DNA of 23,171 nt from JBMYQA01 sp049600855 (GCA_049600855.1 JBMYQA010000075.1:1-23171), one strand, 5' to 3'. Numbered from the stretch's first letter, positions 1 to 8,522 are shown. Notes: generated by a model not told the origin, from the sequence alone. A program made the numbers and translations.

Positions 1-432
1 ACAACCGAAAAAATCTAGTGATTTTTCCTATAACAAACCATTCGTGATAAACACTAATTTATTTTTGATAAAACGAAAATTATTCACATTTAATTGTCAC
101 AAAAACGGAATCATGAGCTAAAAACCACCTTTACTAATCGGTAAACAAAAACCATAAATAAACCATTCAACAGAAGTCACAACGTTACAGCAAGTAAAAA
201 CCACATGCGGACATTCATAAAAACCACTTTAATTCTATTGTTTTTATTCATAACCACTTTAGCAACTGTCAGTCACCTCATGACTCAATAACACACAAAA
301 ATACGGTAACTCACGAAAAGACAAACAACTACAAAAATAACTATTCATGAAGAAACCCACAAAATACTTATTATTGAGTGGGTAGGTTTATTGCTTTTAG
401 GCTCTTGGCAGTTATTTTAATGGCTTACCACT
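1..432. other. Gene-poor A/C-rich leader region with degenerate short repeats
   Basis: No convincing coding region is seen on either strand before the small peptide ORF at 433. The plus strand is strongly A- and C-rich. The word AAAAACCAC occurs at 120-128, 196-204 and 219-227, the variant AAAAACCAT at 147-155, and AAACCATTC at 35-43 and 159-167. A longer imperfect direct repeat begins with TTCATAA and ends with ACCACTTTA (about 214-231 and 247-261). These could be degenerate regulatory repeats or simply compositional bias. A twelve-codon ATG frame starting near 345 ends after LLLSG and is not supported as a gene. Confidence 0.4.
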
Positions 433-519
433 ATGAAAAGAAGAAGTAAAAGTTATGTAATTATGGTACTTAGAGTTGCCGTATTGGTAGTGCTAAGCGG
501 TCTAATTCTACTGAGTTAA
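433..519 (+). CDS. Possible 28-residue single-span membrane peptide
   Basis: A short ATG-to-TAA frame encodes a 28-residue peptide with a basic start (MKRRSKSY) followed by one continuous hydrophobic stretch (VIMVLRVAVLVVLSGLILL), the usual shape of a small inner-membrane protein. A strong intrinsic terminator with a T tract begins 3 nt after the stop codon, which suggests that a plus-strand transcript ends here. There is no obvious ribosome-binding site, but Bacteroidota often lack a strong one. The same hydrophobic pattern could arise by chance in so short a frame, and the terminator also serves the minus-strand gene on its other side. Function unknown. Confidence 0.33.
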   Translation: MKRRSKSYVIMVLRVAVLVVLSGLILLS

Positions 520-522
520 TGA

Positions 523-556
523 AAAAGCCATCTCCTGAAAACAAGAGATGGCTTTT
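523..556. terminator. Bidirectional intrinsic terminator
   Basis: A perfect 12-bp inverted repeat (AAAAGCCATCTC with GAGATGGCTTTT) encloses a 10-nt loop at 535-544. Read on the plus strand the T run at the end of the stem continues into TTTTATTG; read on the minus strand it continues as TTTTTC. It lies between the plus-strand small ORF (stop at 519) and the convergent minus-strand lipoprotein gene (stop at 579), so it can end transcripts from both sides. Confidence 0.85.
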
Positions 557-578
557 ATTGAGGAAAAATGTATTCCTA

Positions 579-1376
579 TTAATTAGGAGTAATTTTTGTT
601 TGTCCTGTGTACCATACACCGCCATCTAAATAAGCCGTATAGTCGATTAAAATTTCTTGAGTTGCCTCATCATAAACTCCAGTTCCTTCATATTCCACTC
701 TGGTTGACCAGTAGAAATAACGATCTACAGATACAGTTCCGAAAGTTGCACCAGGTGAGTCTTCAGTGAAATTGATCGTAAAGTCATTACCAGGAACACT
801 TGAACCAATGAAGTCTCCAGGGTTTGAGATGGTCAATTTGCTACACTCTCCAGGATTTACTCCTGTGCCTGTTAACGTGCCAAAACCAACATCTTCTAAA
901 TTGACAGTTCCAAACCACAATGCTGCTTTGATATCGCAAAGGTCATCATCTTCAATAGTTAATGTATGAGAGCCTTGCAAACCATCAGGGCCAGGGAAAC
1001 CAATAGTAGCATTTTGAGAATTGCTTGTAATGGTTAAGGTCAATGTTTTATTGCCATCCTTTTCTATGTTATCAATCATAGAAAGTTGAAATACACCACT
1101 GATTTCGTTTGCTGCAATAGTTACATCAGATGTTGTTACTAAGTTATAATCAGTACCTTCAACAGCAGTACCTTCTACTGATACGCTTACGGTTACTGCT
1201 TGGCTACGATCTACAGAAGATACAATGATAGGAACATCAATCGTTCCACTAGCAGATTCTAATGCACTAGAAGCTGAGGTTTCAAAACGAACATGGGTTT
1301 CAGTAAAGGAAAATTCTTGCTCCTCACACGAAGCAAGTGCTAAGAGAAACATTCCAATGATTAAATATTTTTTCAT
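579..1376 (-). CDS. Calx-beta-like surface lipoprotein, third gene of a SusCD operon
   Basis: A 265-residue lipoprotein. The start MKKYLIIGMFLLALASC gives a signal peptide with lipobox LASC and lipidated Cys17. Residues about 25-145 resemble a Calx-beta domain: a beta-rich stretch with the VEGTDYNLV motif, an SGVFQLSMIDN segment, and a DDD run at its end. The remaining C-terminal part is beta-rich with many Gly, Thr and Tyr and is not recognised. It follows SusD in the same orientation after about 67 nt, the usual place for a SusE-like accessory lipoprotein that sits on the outer membrane and helps capture ligand. A hairpin in the gap may lower its expression relative to SusC/D. The ligand cannot be told from the sequence. 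The Calx-beta call is fairly secure; the SusE-like role is inferred from position. Confidence 0.75.
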   Translation of the reverse strand: MKKYLIIGMFLLALASCEEQEFSFTETHVRFETSASSALESASGTIDVPIIVSSVDRSQAVTVSVSVEGTAVEGTDYNLVTTSDVTIAANEISGVFQLSMIDNIEKDGNKTLTLTITSNSQNATIGFPGPDGLQGSHTLTIEDDDLCDIKAALWFGTVNLEDVGFGTLTGTGVNPGECSKLTISNPGDFIGSSVPGNDFTINFTEDSPGATFGTVSVDRYFYWSTRVEYEGTGVYDEATQEILIDYTAYLDGGVWYTGQTKITPN

Positions 1377-1405
1377 AGTAAGCTATGTTTTAATGTCAAT
1401 GAAAT

Positions 1406-1436
1406 AGGCACTCGTTCTATTAGAGAACGAGTGCTT
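1406..1436 (-). terminator. Intercistronic hairpin after susD (possible attenuator)
   Basis: A perfect 11-bp inverted repeat (GCACTCGTTCT at 1408-1418 with AGAACGAGTGC at 1424-1434) has a 5-nt loop, and two further possible pairs extend it outward. On the minus strand it begins 7 nt after the SusD stop, but the following CTATTTCATT tail is only moderately T-rich. It may act as a partial terminator or as an mRNA-stabilising 3' hairpin, letting some transcription reach the downstream lipoprotein gene. Confidence 0.55.
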
Positions 1437-1443
1437 AATGTTA

Positions 1444-2859
1444 TTAGTAACCAGGGTTTTGTTGATCAGCGATACTTGCATTCGCATTAATCTCATCCTG
1501 AGGAATTGGCCAAACAAATCTGATGCTATTTGCCTCCAAGTCACAATCAGTTGCAGGACCGGCACAATCGTTACCTCTCACAATTCCTTCTCCTGCTCTT
1601 CTTAAATCAAACCAACGGTGACCTTCTAAGAACAATTCTTTTCTTCGCTCAATAGAAATGGCATCTCTAAGCGCTAAGCCAGTCAAGTTCTCATCTACAT
1701 AGCCAGTGATTCTTGCGGCACGTAAGGTATTCAAATCACTCATTGCATTTGCATCGTTACCTGACTCAGCGTAAGCTTCTGCACGAATCAAGTACATTTC
1801 ACCCATACGGAATACTTTGAAGTTGTTGAAGCCATCATTGTCTTCATATTTGCTAGGGATGATCACATTTCCTCTACGCGAATCTGCTCGCATGTAAGAA
1901 GAAAAACGAATGTCATTCACCTGATCAAATAAGTCGATGAACTCTACCGATGGACGGAAAGCGATACGGTTGTTCGGTACAAAGTAAAGATCGCCACCTA
2001 CTCGTGAGTCAGTACCTGTGGTGAATGCTACTTCCCAGATTACTTCTTTTGCTTGTTCGCCAGCAGAAGTACCTGCAGTCCAAATATCTTGGAAGTCTGA
2101 TCCACTTACTAAATCAGTATCAGTATTTCCAATGACGATTGTCGCGTAGTTAATGGCATCAGCATACTCTCCAGCATATAAAGAAACACGAGCTAATAAA
2201 GCATAAGCAGCAGTTTTGCTGAAGAACGAACGAATAGTCACATCCTGATCTACATCATCGAATAAAGTTAAGGACTCGTTCAGGTCAGCAAAGATTTGAT
2301 CATATACTTCTGCTACTGTGTTTCTACCAGGTGTATTGATTGATAAATCAAGTTTGATTGGAATAGCCATTTCGGTAGAGTTTCTACTGTAGTCAACAGC
2401 AAATGCTCTCAATAAATCAAAGTGAGCAAGTGCACGTAAACCAAGAGCTTGAGCTTTCAAACGATTAGAACGTCCAGCTACATCCTCTTCAACTCCATCT
2501 ATACCACTCAATACGGTATTTGCACGTAAGATCACTACATAAGCACGATCCCAGAACGCATCGATTTCCACATCATCAGTCGTGTAAATCCAGTCTGTCA
2601 TTGATCTACGGTTACCTAGCGACTCTGTCGTTTCAAAAATATCCTCACCCATCATATCCAACACAACGCCAAAGTTTCGTCCAAAGTATGCTGTAGATCT
2701 TAGTGCAGAATGAACACCTACTGTTGCTCCTTCATAGTCTTCAATATCTACTAAACCATTGCTGATTACTTCTTGATGAGTGGGTTCTACATCTACAAAG
2801 TCCTCACAAGCGCTCATTACCAATAGCATTGGTAATAAAATATATTTTAAATATTTCAT
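1444..2859 (-). CDS. SusD/RagB-family nutrient-binding outer-membrane lipoprotein
   Basis: A SusD-like lipoprotein of 471 residues from the chosen start, acting as the outer-leaflet lid that hands ligand to its SusC partner. The start MKYLKYILLPMLLVMSAC supplies the signal peptide and lipobox (MSAC, Cys18); an in-frame ATG two codons upstream (2865) is equally possible, while the ATG at 2892 would overlap the SusC gene and add a charged leader. The N-terminal half has helical, TPR-like content typical of SusD (RAQALGLRALAHFDLLRAF-like motif, written here approximately as RLKAQALGLRALAHFDLL). The C-terminal part carries the family signature RAEAYAESGNDANAMSDLN and then ERRKELFLEGHRWFDLRR. It lies 19 nt after the SusC stop, so the two are translated from one transcript. 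Substrate unknown: no glycoside hydrolase or protease is linked in the operon. Confidence 0.95.
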   Translation of the reverse strand: MKYLKYILLPMLLVMSACEDFVDVEPTHQEVISNGLVDIEDYEGATVGVHSALRSTAYFGRNFGVVLDMMGEDIFETTESLGNRRSMTDWIYTTDDVEIDAFWDRAYVVILRANTVLSGIDGVEEDVAGRSNRLKAQALGLRALAHFDLLRAFAVDYSRNSTEMAIPIKLDLSINTPGRNTVAEVYDQIFADLNESLTLFDDVDQDVTIRSFFSKTAAYALLARVSLYAGEYADAINYATIVIGNTDTDLVSGSDFQDIWTAGTSAGEQAKEVIWEVAFTTGTDSRVGGDLYFVPNNRIAFRPSVEFIDLFDQVNDIRFSSYMRADSRRGNVIIPSKYEDNDGFNNFKVFRMGEMYLIRAEAYAESGNDANAMSDLNTLRAARITGYVDENLTGLALRDAISIERRKELFLEGHRWFDLRRAGEGIVRGNDCAGPATDCDLEANSIRFVWPIPQDEINANASIADQQNPGY

Positions 2860-2878
2860 AGTCATTTTTTCTTTCAAT

Positions 2879-5854
2879 TTAGAAGCCAACATTTAAACCA
2901 ACAGTATACGTACGAAGTGCAGGATAAACCGCACCTAAGAAGAAACCATCGTTCTTTTCTGGATCAGCGCCAGTAAATGCAGTACTTGTCCATAAGTTTT
3001 GACCTTGTACGTACACTCTAACATTTGAAAGTCCAATTTTTTGAACCGTAGCCGCTGGTAATGTATAAGAAAGTTGTACGTTTCGCAATCTGATGTAAGA
3101 ACCATCTTCAATGTAACGAGAAGAGTTAGATTGGAATGGGTTGGTTGTTAATCCATTGATTGTTCTAATTCTAGGTACGTCAGTAACCTGACCTGGCTCT
3201 TGCCATGCATTCAATAGATTTGATGACATTCCATCCACAAAGAAGTTCGGGTTTTCAATGTTTATACGCTCATTATTGAACACATCATTTCCTGAAACCC
3301 AGTTGAAGAATGCAATAAACTCAAATCCTTTATATCTGAATTTGTTTGTGAAACCTCCGAAATATGGGGCTGTTCTTGTTCCAGTAACGCGTGCATCATT
3401 TGCATTGTAAACATTGGTAACGTTACCGTTGATATCGCGGTATAAGGCATCTCCCGTAGCAGGATCAACACCAACAAAAGGTACTACCCAGTTACTATTA
3501 ATATCTTCTCCCTCACGAATAATACTCGTACCACTAACGATGTCTTGACCATCCGCTAATTCAATTACCTCATTCTTATTGTAGCTAAAGTTTGCATTGA
3601 TGTCCCAAGTGAATCCTCCTGAATTGATAGGAGTAACATTTAAGCTCACCTCAATTCCTGAGTTTCTAATTTGACCCACATTCTGTAACTGTGATGCAAA
3701 ACCTGTAGTACGCGATAACTGAGCGTTCATCAACAAGTTTTTAGTATCGTTTCGGTAGTAGTCAATGGAACCACTTACTTTTCCATTAAATAACGAGTGG
3801 TCAATACCTACGTTGAAGCTTTGATTCGATTCCCACTGAATGGTAGGGTCAGGAATATTTGCTAAGGTTTTACCTGGTTCGCCATCATAAGGGTTAGCCG
3901 TAAACGTGTTTACTAAGGCTGCATACTGGAAGTCACCAATCGCTTGGTTACCTGTAGAACCAAATGATGCTCTCAACTTTAAGTTATCTACAAAAGAAAC
4001 TCCATCTAAGAATGCTTCTTCAGATAATACCCATGAAGCACCAATGGAAGCAAATGTAGCAAAACGATTATCTGAACCGAAGCGAGAAGAACCGTCACGT
4101 CTGATTGCACCATTTAAGAAATACTTTCCTTTGTAACCATAGTTTGCAGTAGCAAAGAAAGAAGCTAAGGTATTTTCTACAGCGGTACCAGTTACTGTAG
4201 GAATGTTCTGAGGAACACCGCCAGGGCCTACTGAACCTGCTGTAATAGAGGCTTCATTCTCTAAACGACCAACAATACCAAAGCCTGTAAAGCCAAAGCT
4301 CTCTACTTGTCCGTAAACAATCTCTTGGAATAAGCCTACAGAAAGCGTGTGGTCAGTACCAAATTCGGTTTCATAGTTGATTGAGTTTGTACCAATGAAT
4401 TGTACATCTCGTTGATCACCTCTTGATAAACTACCTGAACCACTAGTAGCTTGCTGACCTGCATTAGTTTGAGGGTCTAAGAAGGTTCTTGTTTGACGAT
4501 CTCTGAAGTCAACACCCCAGTTTGTGTTAATGGAAAGGCCTTTTACAAATGGCAAGTCATAACCCATTTTAATATTAGCTACTGCCCGAACATCTTCACG
4601 ATTTCTTGGGTTTTCAACTAATTCCTGTACCGCGTTTGGTTGACCAGTACGAACTACTGTATAGTCTCCATTTTCATCAAATACAGTTTCATACGGGTTT
4701 GTCCAGTAAAAGGCGTTTAATGGACTACCAATAAATGCATCACCTTCACGTGTAAATGTTTGATCTGAATAAGATGCAGTAAAGTTTACACCAAAGTTAA
4801 AGTTACCAGACTGGTTCAATACATTCGCACGTAAAGTGTATCGATCTAATCCTGTAGTAATTACATGGCCTTCTTGCGAGAATACACTACCTGAGATGTA
4901 GAAGGTTGTATTTTCATTACCACCAGAAGCTGAGATTTCATGTGACATCAAACGACCAGTTTGGAAGATTTCTTCTGCCCAATCTGTGTCAATTGCACGT
5001 AATTCGTTGATTTCCGCTTCACTTAAACCATCTAATGGACCTCCACCAGTCAATAATTCGAAATCAATCTTTTGGTTAGAGTTCATAACAGGCAAGAAGT
5101 CATCACGCGTTAATTGTGCTGTTTGACCATATTGGAAGTTGTAATTAAATACAGTTTTTCCTGCTTTACCTTTTTTAGTCGTGATTACAATCACACCATT
5201 TGCACCTCTTGAACCGTAAATTGCAGCTGCAGCAGCATCTTTCAATACGTTTACGCTCTCAAAATCATTTGGGTTTAATGAAGCAAATTGAGCGGATGAT
5301 ACTGGTACACCATCAATAACGTATAATGGCGTTGTTCCTGAGCTAATACTGTTGATACCTCTTAAAGTAACCGCAGCAGCTGCGCCAGGCTGACCACTTC
5401 CTGATTGTACTAACAAACCAGGAGCTTGTCCTTGAAGCATTTGCTCAAAGTTAGCCATCGGTACGTTTTCTATTTCCTTACTACCAACTACTGCTGCCGA
5501 TCCTGTAAACTTATTTTTATCAAAATCGCCATAACCAGTCACAACTACTTCTTCTAAAACAGTACTATTTTTTAAAACAACATCAATCACTTTTTGGGCA
5601 CCAACTTTAATTTCTTGTTTGGTGAAACCAACATAGTTAAACACAAGAATTGCTTCTGCGTTTGGGACTTTGATGGTGTATTTGCCATCGATATCCGCTA
5701 CAGCACCGTCATTTGTGCCTTTGATGACAACTGTTGCACCTGGTAGGCCATCTCCAGCCTCATCCTTAATAGTACCGCTTACCGTAATCTCCTGAGCCCA
5801 AGATGGAGCTGTATAACAGAGTAAGATAAGCATGAGCAGTAAAACTTTCTTCAT
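2879..5854 (-). CDS. SusC/RagA-family TonB-dependent outer-membrane transporter
   Basis: A SusC-type TonB-dependent receptor of 991 residues from the chosen start MKKVLLLMLILLCYTAPSWAQ, a clear Sec signal peptide; upstream in-frame starts would add a non-signal leader. Order of domains: carboxypeptidase-regulatory-like domain (VSGTIKDEAGDGLPGATVVIKGT, shortened here to GLPGATVVIKGT, to about residue 100), a VLEEVVVTGYG segment that is the usual SusC motif before the plug, a plug domain (LRGINSIS, PLYVIDGVP, GSRGANGVIVITTKKG) and a long beta-barrel ending in an aromatic residue (GLNVGF). There is no STN domain at the N-terminus, so no anti-sigma/ECF coupling is expected. It imports a ligand captured by the adjacent SusD using TonB energy. 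The ligand is not identifiable. Expression is likely driven from the 0.7-kb region upstream. Confidence 0.96.
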   Translation of the reverse strand: MKKVLLLMLILLCYTAPSWAQEITVSGTIKDEAGDGLPGATVVIKGTNDGAVADIDGKYTIKVPNAEAILVFNYVGFTKQEIKVGAQKVIDVVLKNSTVLEEVVVTGYGDFDKNKFTGSAAVVGSKEIENVPMANFEQMLQGQAPGLLVQSGSGQPGAAAAVTLRGINSISSGTTPLYVIDGVPVSSAQFASLNPNDFESVNVLKDAAAAAIYGSRGANGVIVITTKKGKAGKTVFNYNFQYGQTAQLTRDDFLPVMNSNQKIDFELLTGGGPLDGLSEAEINELRAIDTDWAEEIFQTGRLMSHEISASGGNENTTFYISGSVFSQEGHVITTGLDRYTLRANVLNQSGNFNFGVNFTASYSDQTFTREGDAFIGSPLNAFYWTNPYETVFDENGDYTVVRTGQPNAVQELVENPRNREDVRAVANIKMGYDLPFVKGLSINTNWGVDFRDRQTRTFLDPQTNAGQQATSGSGSLSRGDQRDVQFIGTNSINYETEFGTDHTLSVGLFQEIVYGQVESFGFTGFGIVGRLENEASITAGSVGPGGVPQNIPTVTGTAVENTLASFFATANYGYKGKYFLNGAIRRDGSSRFGSDNRFATFASIGASWVLSEEAFLDGVSFVDNLKLRASFGSTGNQAIGDFQYAALVNTFTANPYDGEPGKTLANIPDPTIQWESNQSFNVGIDHSLFNGKVSGSIDYYRNDTKNLLMNAQLSRTTGFASQLQNVGQIRNSGIEVSLNVTPINSGGFTWDINANFSYNKNEVIELADGQDIVSGTSIIREGEDINSNWVVPFVGVDPATGDALYRDINGNVTNVYNANDARVTGTRTAPYFGGFTNKFRYKGFEFIAFFNWVSGNDVFNNERINIENPNFFVDGMSSNLLNAWQEPGQVTDVPRIRTINGLTTNPFQSNSSRYIEDGSYIRLRNVQLSYTLPAATVQKIGLSNVRVYVQGQNLWTSTAFTGADPEKNDGFFLGAVYPALRTYTVGLNVGF

Positions 5855-6539
5855 ACTAATGAATTTTTTATAATGTGAGTAAAACATGTTTTCACCCAAT
5901 ATTGCTTGTTCAATAAGGGTGTACTATTTGGTTGTAACTAATCTGTATGTTGGATAATGGACATAACAGTAATAAGAATACAGGCCTACTAATTTCTGAT
6001 TAGTAAGTTGTACAAAATCACCCCTTAATTGCAAGAGCCGAATGCTGTGAGCAGTGGGGTTTATCTTTACTTTTTCGGCAAAGATTGATCTTTGCTAAAC
6101 CAATAAGTGTGGTTAGTTAGAAGCCTAGACTTCAAATCTCATGTTAAAAATACCTAGAAGTGTATTTCTTCTGGGTAGTATGTATCTGTTGCAAGGATAC
6201 AGTTATAAACTTAGACAAGTTGTGCGACAAATATGACAAATTTTAACATTATTATTTGTTATAACATGAACTTTTTATGTAGCATAAAATCAAAATGCCT
6301 CTTTTTAAGCTGAAAATGAATATTATAGACTATCAATAAACTGTATTTTAACAGGAGGTTAACTTTAATTAGCAAATGGAAGTGTGGATTCAAAATACCT
6401 TGGAATGCTCTAATTCACCTTTGAACCCTTGATTCACATTGACTACTTCATTTTTTACCACATGCTACTTTTTGGGACTAAAAAGTTGGATTTGGAAAAT
6501 TAAGAAGAACTTGTGTTTTATGTGAATTCGAATGTGCAT
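5855..6539. other. Long gene-free region upstream of the susC operon
   Basis: About 0.68 kb between the glycosyltransferase stop and the SusC start without a credible gene; it should carry the susC promoter and a long leader. Visible structure: a perfect 7-bp inverted repeat TACTAAT-ttctg-ATTAGTA at 5987-6005, a smaller AACTT-agac-AAGTT repeat near 6209-6222, and a perfect ACTTTTT/AAAAAGT repeat at 6467-6486. On the minus strand a TATCCTTG box (6192-6199) is one base from the Bacteroidota -7 consensus TAnnTTTG, but no -33 TTTG lies at the usual spacing. I could not place a promoter with confidence. Confidence 0.5.
5987..6005. repeat. Perfect inverted repeat in the susC leader
   Basis: TACTAAT and ATTAGTA flank a 5-nt spacer TTCTG, making a 19-bp near-palindrome about 130-150 bp upstream of the SusC start. 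The size and symmetry fit either a dimeric-regulator operator or a small leader hairpin; the sequence alone does not decide. Confidence 0.4.
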
Positions 6540-7241
6540 TTATTCGTAGTTACCTAACCTAATTTTGAAGGCTGTTACTAAATAATTCACCATAGCTTTG
6601 AGTATGGACATTTTCGAAACACCATGTTCTCGACCAGACCAGCTCACTGGTATAGTGGTATAGGTGTGCTTTTTTAAAATACTTTTTAATGCAGTCTCAA
6701 TGACAATGGTATAACCGTTTGAGGTTAATGTTAAATCTTCAATGACATTTCTTTTATAAGCTTTGAACGAATTGGTTAGGTCACTACACGAAGTTTGGAA
6801 AAGTACTTGAAGGAAGCGATTACCAACTTTCGATAAGAGTTGTTTACTTGCAGGAGCTCCTGTGACGGATGCGCCACGCATATAGCGTGAGCCAAAAACC
6901 ATGTCATTGCCTCGTTCAATTAACGCAACAAATTTAATCACATCCTCCAGCGAGTCGCTGCAATCGCCATTAAATGGAATGAGAATATCGCCCGTTGCCG
7001 CACGAAAGCCCTTTTTTATTGCCTTTCCATATCCTGAAGGAGTTCCGCCTTTTACCGCAAAAATATGTTGATGTTCGCTTTCAAAGCGTTGCAGGATATC
7101 CCAAGTAGCATCTGTACTGTCATCAACGGCAATGATTTCATAGTTTATAGCATGCGTGGCGAAAAAAGACAATACCCGTTGCAGGGTAAGCGCTGCATAG
7201 TCTTCTTCATTCTTGAAAGGGATGATTAACGATACTTTCAT
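6540..7241 (-). CDS. Family-2 glycosyltransferase (dolichol-phosphate-mannose-synthase-like)
   Basis: A 233-residue soluble GT2 (GT-A fold) enzyme. Seen: N-terminal nucleotide-binding strand SLIIPFKNEED, then YEIIAVDDSTDAT (Asp40-Asp41), GYGKAIKKGFRAATGDI, a metal-binding-loop position reading NGDCSD (about residues 91-96) where relatives usually have D-A-D-x-x-H/D, FGSRY (116-120) and SGREHGVSKM (about 202-211), all typical of the DPM1/polyprenyl-phosphate glycosyltransferase group. No transmembrane segment is visible, unlike the ArnC/GtrB types with two C-terminal helices. It probably moves a sugar from a nucleotide donor to a lipid carrier or a growing glycan. It is 54 nt downstream of the sugar C-methyltransferase-like gene and in the same direction, so the two likely form an operon in surface-polysaccharide or glycolipid assembly. 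Donor and acceptor are unknown. Confidence 0.88.
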   Translation of the reverse strand: MKVSLIIPFKNEEDYAALTLQRVLSFFATHAINYEIIAVDDSTDATWDILQRFESEHQHIFAVKGGTPSGYGKAIKKGFRAATGDILIPFNGDCSDSLEDVIKFVALIERGNDMVFGSRYMRGASVTGAPASKQLLSKVGNRFLQVLFQTSCSDLTNSFKAYKRNVIEDLTLTSNGYTIVIETALKSILKKHTYTTIPVSWSGREHGVSKMSILKAMVNYLVTAFKIRLGNYE

Positions 7242-7295
7242 GGAGTAAAAATAATTGAGGCATGTTTAATCGTAACTTCATGGAAGTGTGACGTA

Positions 7296-8522
7296 TTACT
7301 TCTCAAGTATTTCCACTGTAGGATGGGGAATGATGAATTTCCCTCCTTGCTCAAGGTAATCAGCATAGCGATCAACGAAATAGTCTAAAAAATTCCAAGA
7401 TAAAATGAGGTAGTAATCAGGATGTTGTGCTACTTCATTTTCATGTATGATGGGAATGTGAGTGCCAGGAGTGAATTTGCCCACTTTATGTTCATTGATT
7501 TCAACAACGCATTCAACAAGATTAGGATCAATTCCCACATAGTTTAATAAAGTACTGCTTTTTAATGGCGCTCCTAAGCCAAATATGCGTTTACCCGATG
7601 CGGCGATTTCATGGAGTAATGTCTGCAGTTTAAGTCGATTTTGATTCACCTGATGCGTAAAGTTATGGTAGGTTTGTAATTTATTTAACCCAATGCGCTC
7701 TTCCTCCTCAATAGCTTTTGTGACGTTAGGAGTAGTTGGAAATGGTGCATTTTCTCGCCCGACATATAACACAAAGGAACCGCCGTGAATTGGATACATT
7801 TCCACATCAATAATTCTTAAATCGTAGTGTGAAAAAAGACGTTTTAACGGGGCAATGGCATGAATCATGGTATGTTCATGATAGAAATGATCAAACTGTA
7901 ACTTTTCAATCACCTCTTTTAAATACACACATTGTGTACAAAAGATGGTGTGGGGTTCCATGAGTAAATCTAGCCCTTGCACAAAACTATGGAGGTTATC
8001 TACATGGTAAAAAACAGCGGTTGCGGTAATGATATCAGGAGTAATTCCTAACTCCTTCATAGCCCTTGCACTTTCTTTATTCCAGAAGGCTTTCAAAATC
8101 GTAATCCCTTGTGCGGTGGCTACTTCATAACTGCGTTCACAAGGGTCTATACCGAGTACACGCATGTGGCGCGCTCGAAATTTGCTCAGTAATGTGCCAT
8201 CATTGGCTCCAATATCAAGCACTAGACTATTTGGAGCTAGGTTGAACTTGGTAATCATGTTGTGAGCCAGCTGATCGTAATGTGCAACTACAGGTTTATT
8301 CAGTCCTGTGAGGTAAGGATGGTTGGTGAACATTTCAGTTACGGGAGGGAAAGCTTCAAGTTGTACTTGCCAACACGTAGTGCATACCAACATAGAAAAT
8401 GGGTAATTCTGTTCGTGGGTAAGTTGATTTAACGTTGGAAATACATTCCCATTGGGCTGATTTCCTAAATCAATAAATTTTTCGAGCGTTGAACTTTGAC
8501 AGTTCATACACGTCTTGCTCAT
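7296..8522 (-). CDS. Zinc-domain class I SAM-dependent C-methyltransferase (deoxysugar C-methyltransferase-like)
   Basis: A 408-residue three-part enzyme. The N-terminus carries a zinc-binding domain with Cys5-x2-Cys8 and Cys47-x2-Cys50 (Methyltransf_13 type). The centre has SAM-binding motif I VLDIGANDG (101-109), the acidic GIDP that follows, and the FDHFYHEH motif (210-217), which in the TcaB9/NovU/TylCIII-type sugar C-methyltransferases contains catalytic Tyr/His residues. The C-terminal domain has GLGAPLKSSTLLNYVGI (Methyltransf_14 type). Family members methylate a carbon of a nucleotide-linked ketosugar, giving branched deoxysugars. Start MSKTCMNC places the first zinc cysteine at the expected distance. 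No deoxysugar synthesis genes (dehydratase, epimerase) occur in the window, so the exact sugar is unknown; some members of the family have other substrates. Confidence 0.87.
   Translation of the reverse strand: MSKTCMNCQSSTLEKFIDLGNQPNGNVFPTLNQLTHEQNYPFSMLVCTTCWQVQLEAFPPVTEMFTNHPYLTGLNKPVVAHYDQLAHNMITKFNLAPNSLVLDIGANDGTLLSKFRARHMRVLGIDPCERSYEVATAQGITILKAFWNKESARAMKELGITPDIITATAVFYHVDNLHSFVQGLDLLMEPHTIFCTQCVYLKEVIEKLQFDHFYHEHTMIHAIAPLKRLFSHYDLRIIDVEMYPIHGGSFVLYVGRENAPFPTTPNVTKAIEEEERIGLNKLQTYHNFTHQVNQNRLKLQTLLHEIAASGKRIFGLGAPLKSSTLLNYVGIDPNLVECVVEINEHKVGKFTPGTHIPIIHENEVAQHPDYYLILSWNFLDYFVDRYADYLEQGGKFIIPHPTVEILEK

Noticed and set aside
345..420. Broken small gene (LLLSG stop then IIEWVGLLLLGSWQLF in another frame)
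   Set aside because: The second frame has no start codon and the two parts do not form a recognisable protein with a single frameshift.
6192..6199. TATCCTTG as a -7 box for the susC operon
   Set aside because: One mismatch to TAnnTTTG, and no TTTG lies at 19-21 nt upstream on the minus strand; it is also more than 330 nt from the start codon.
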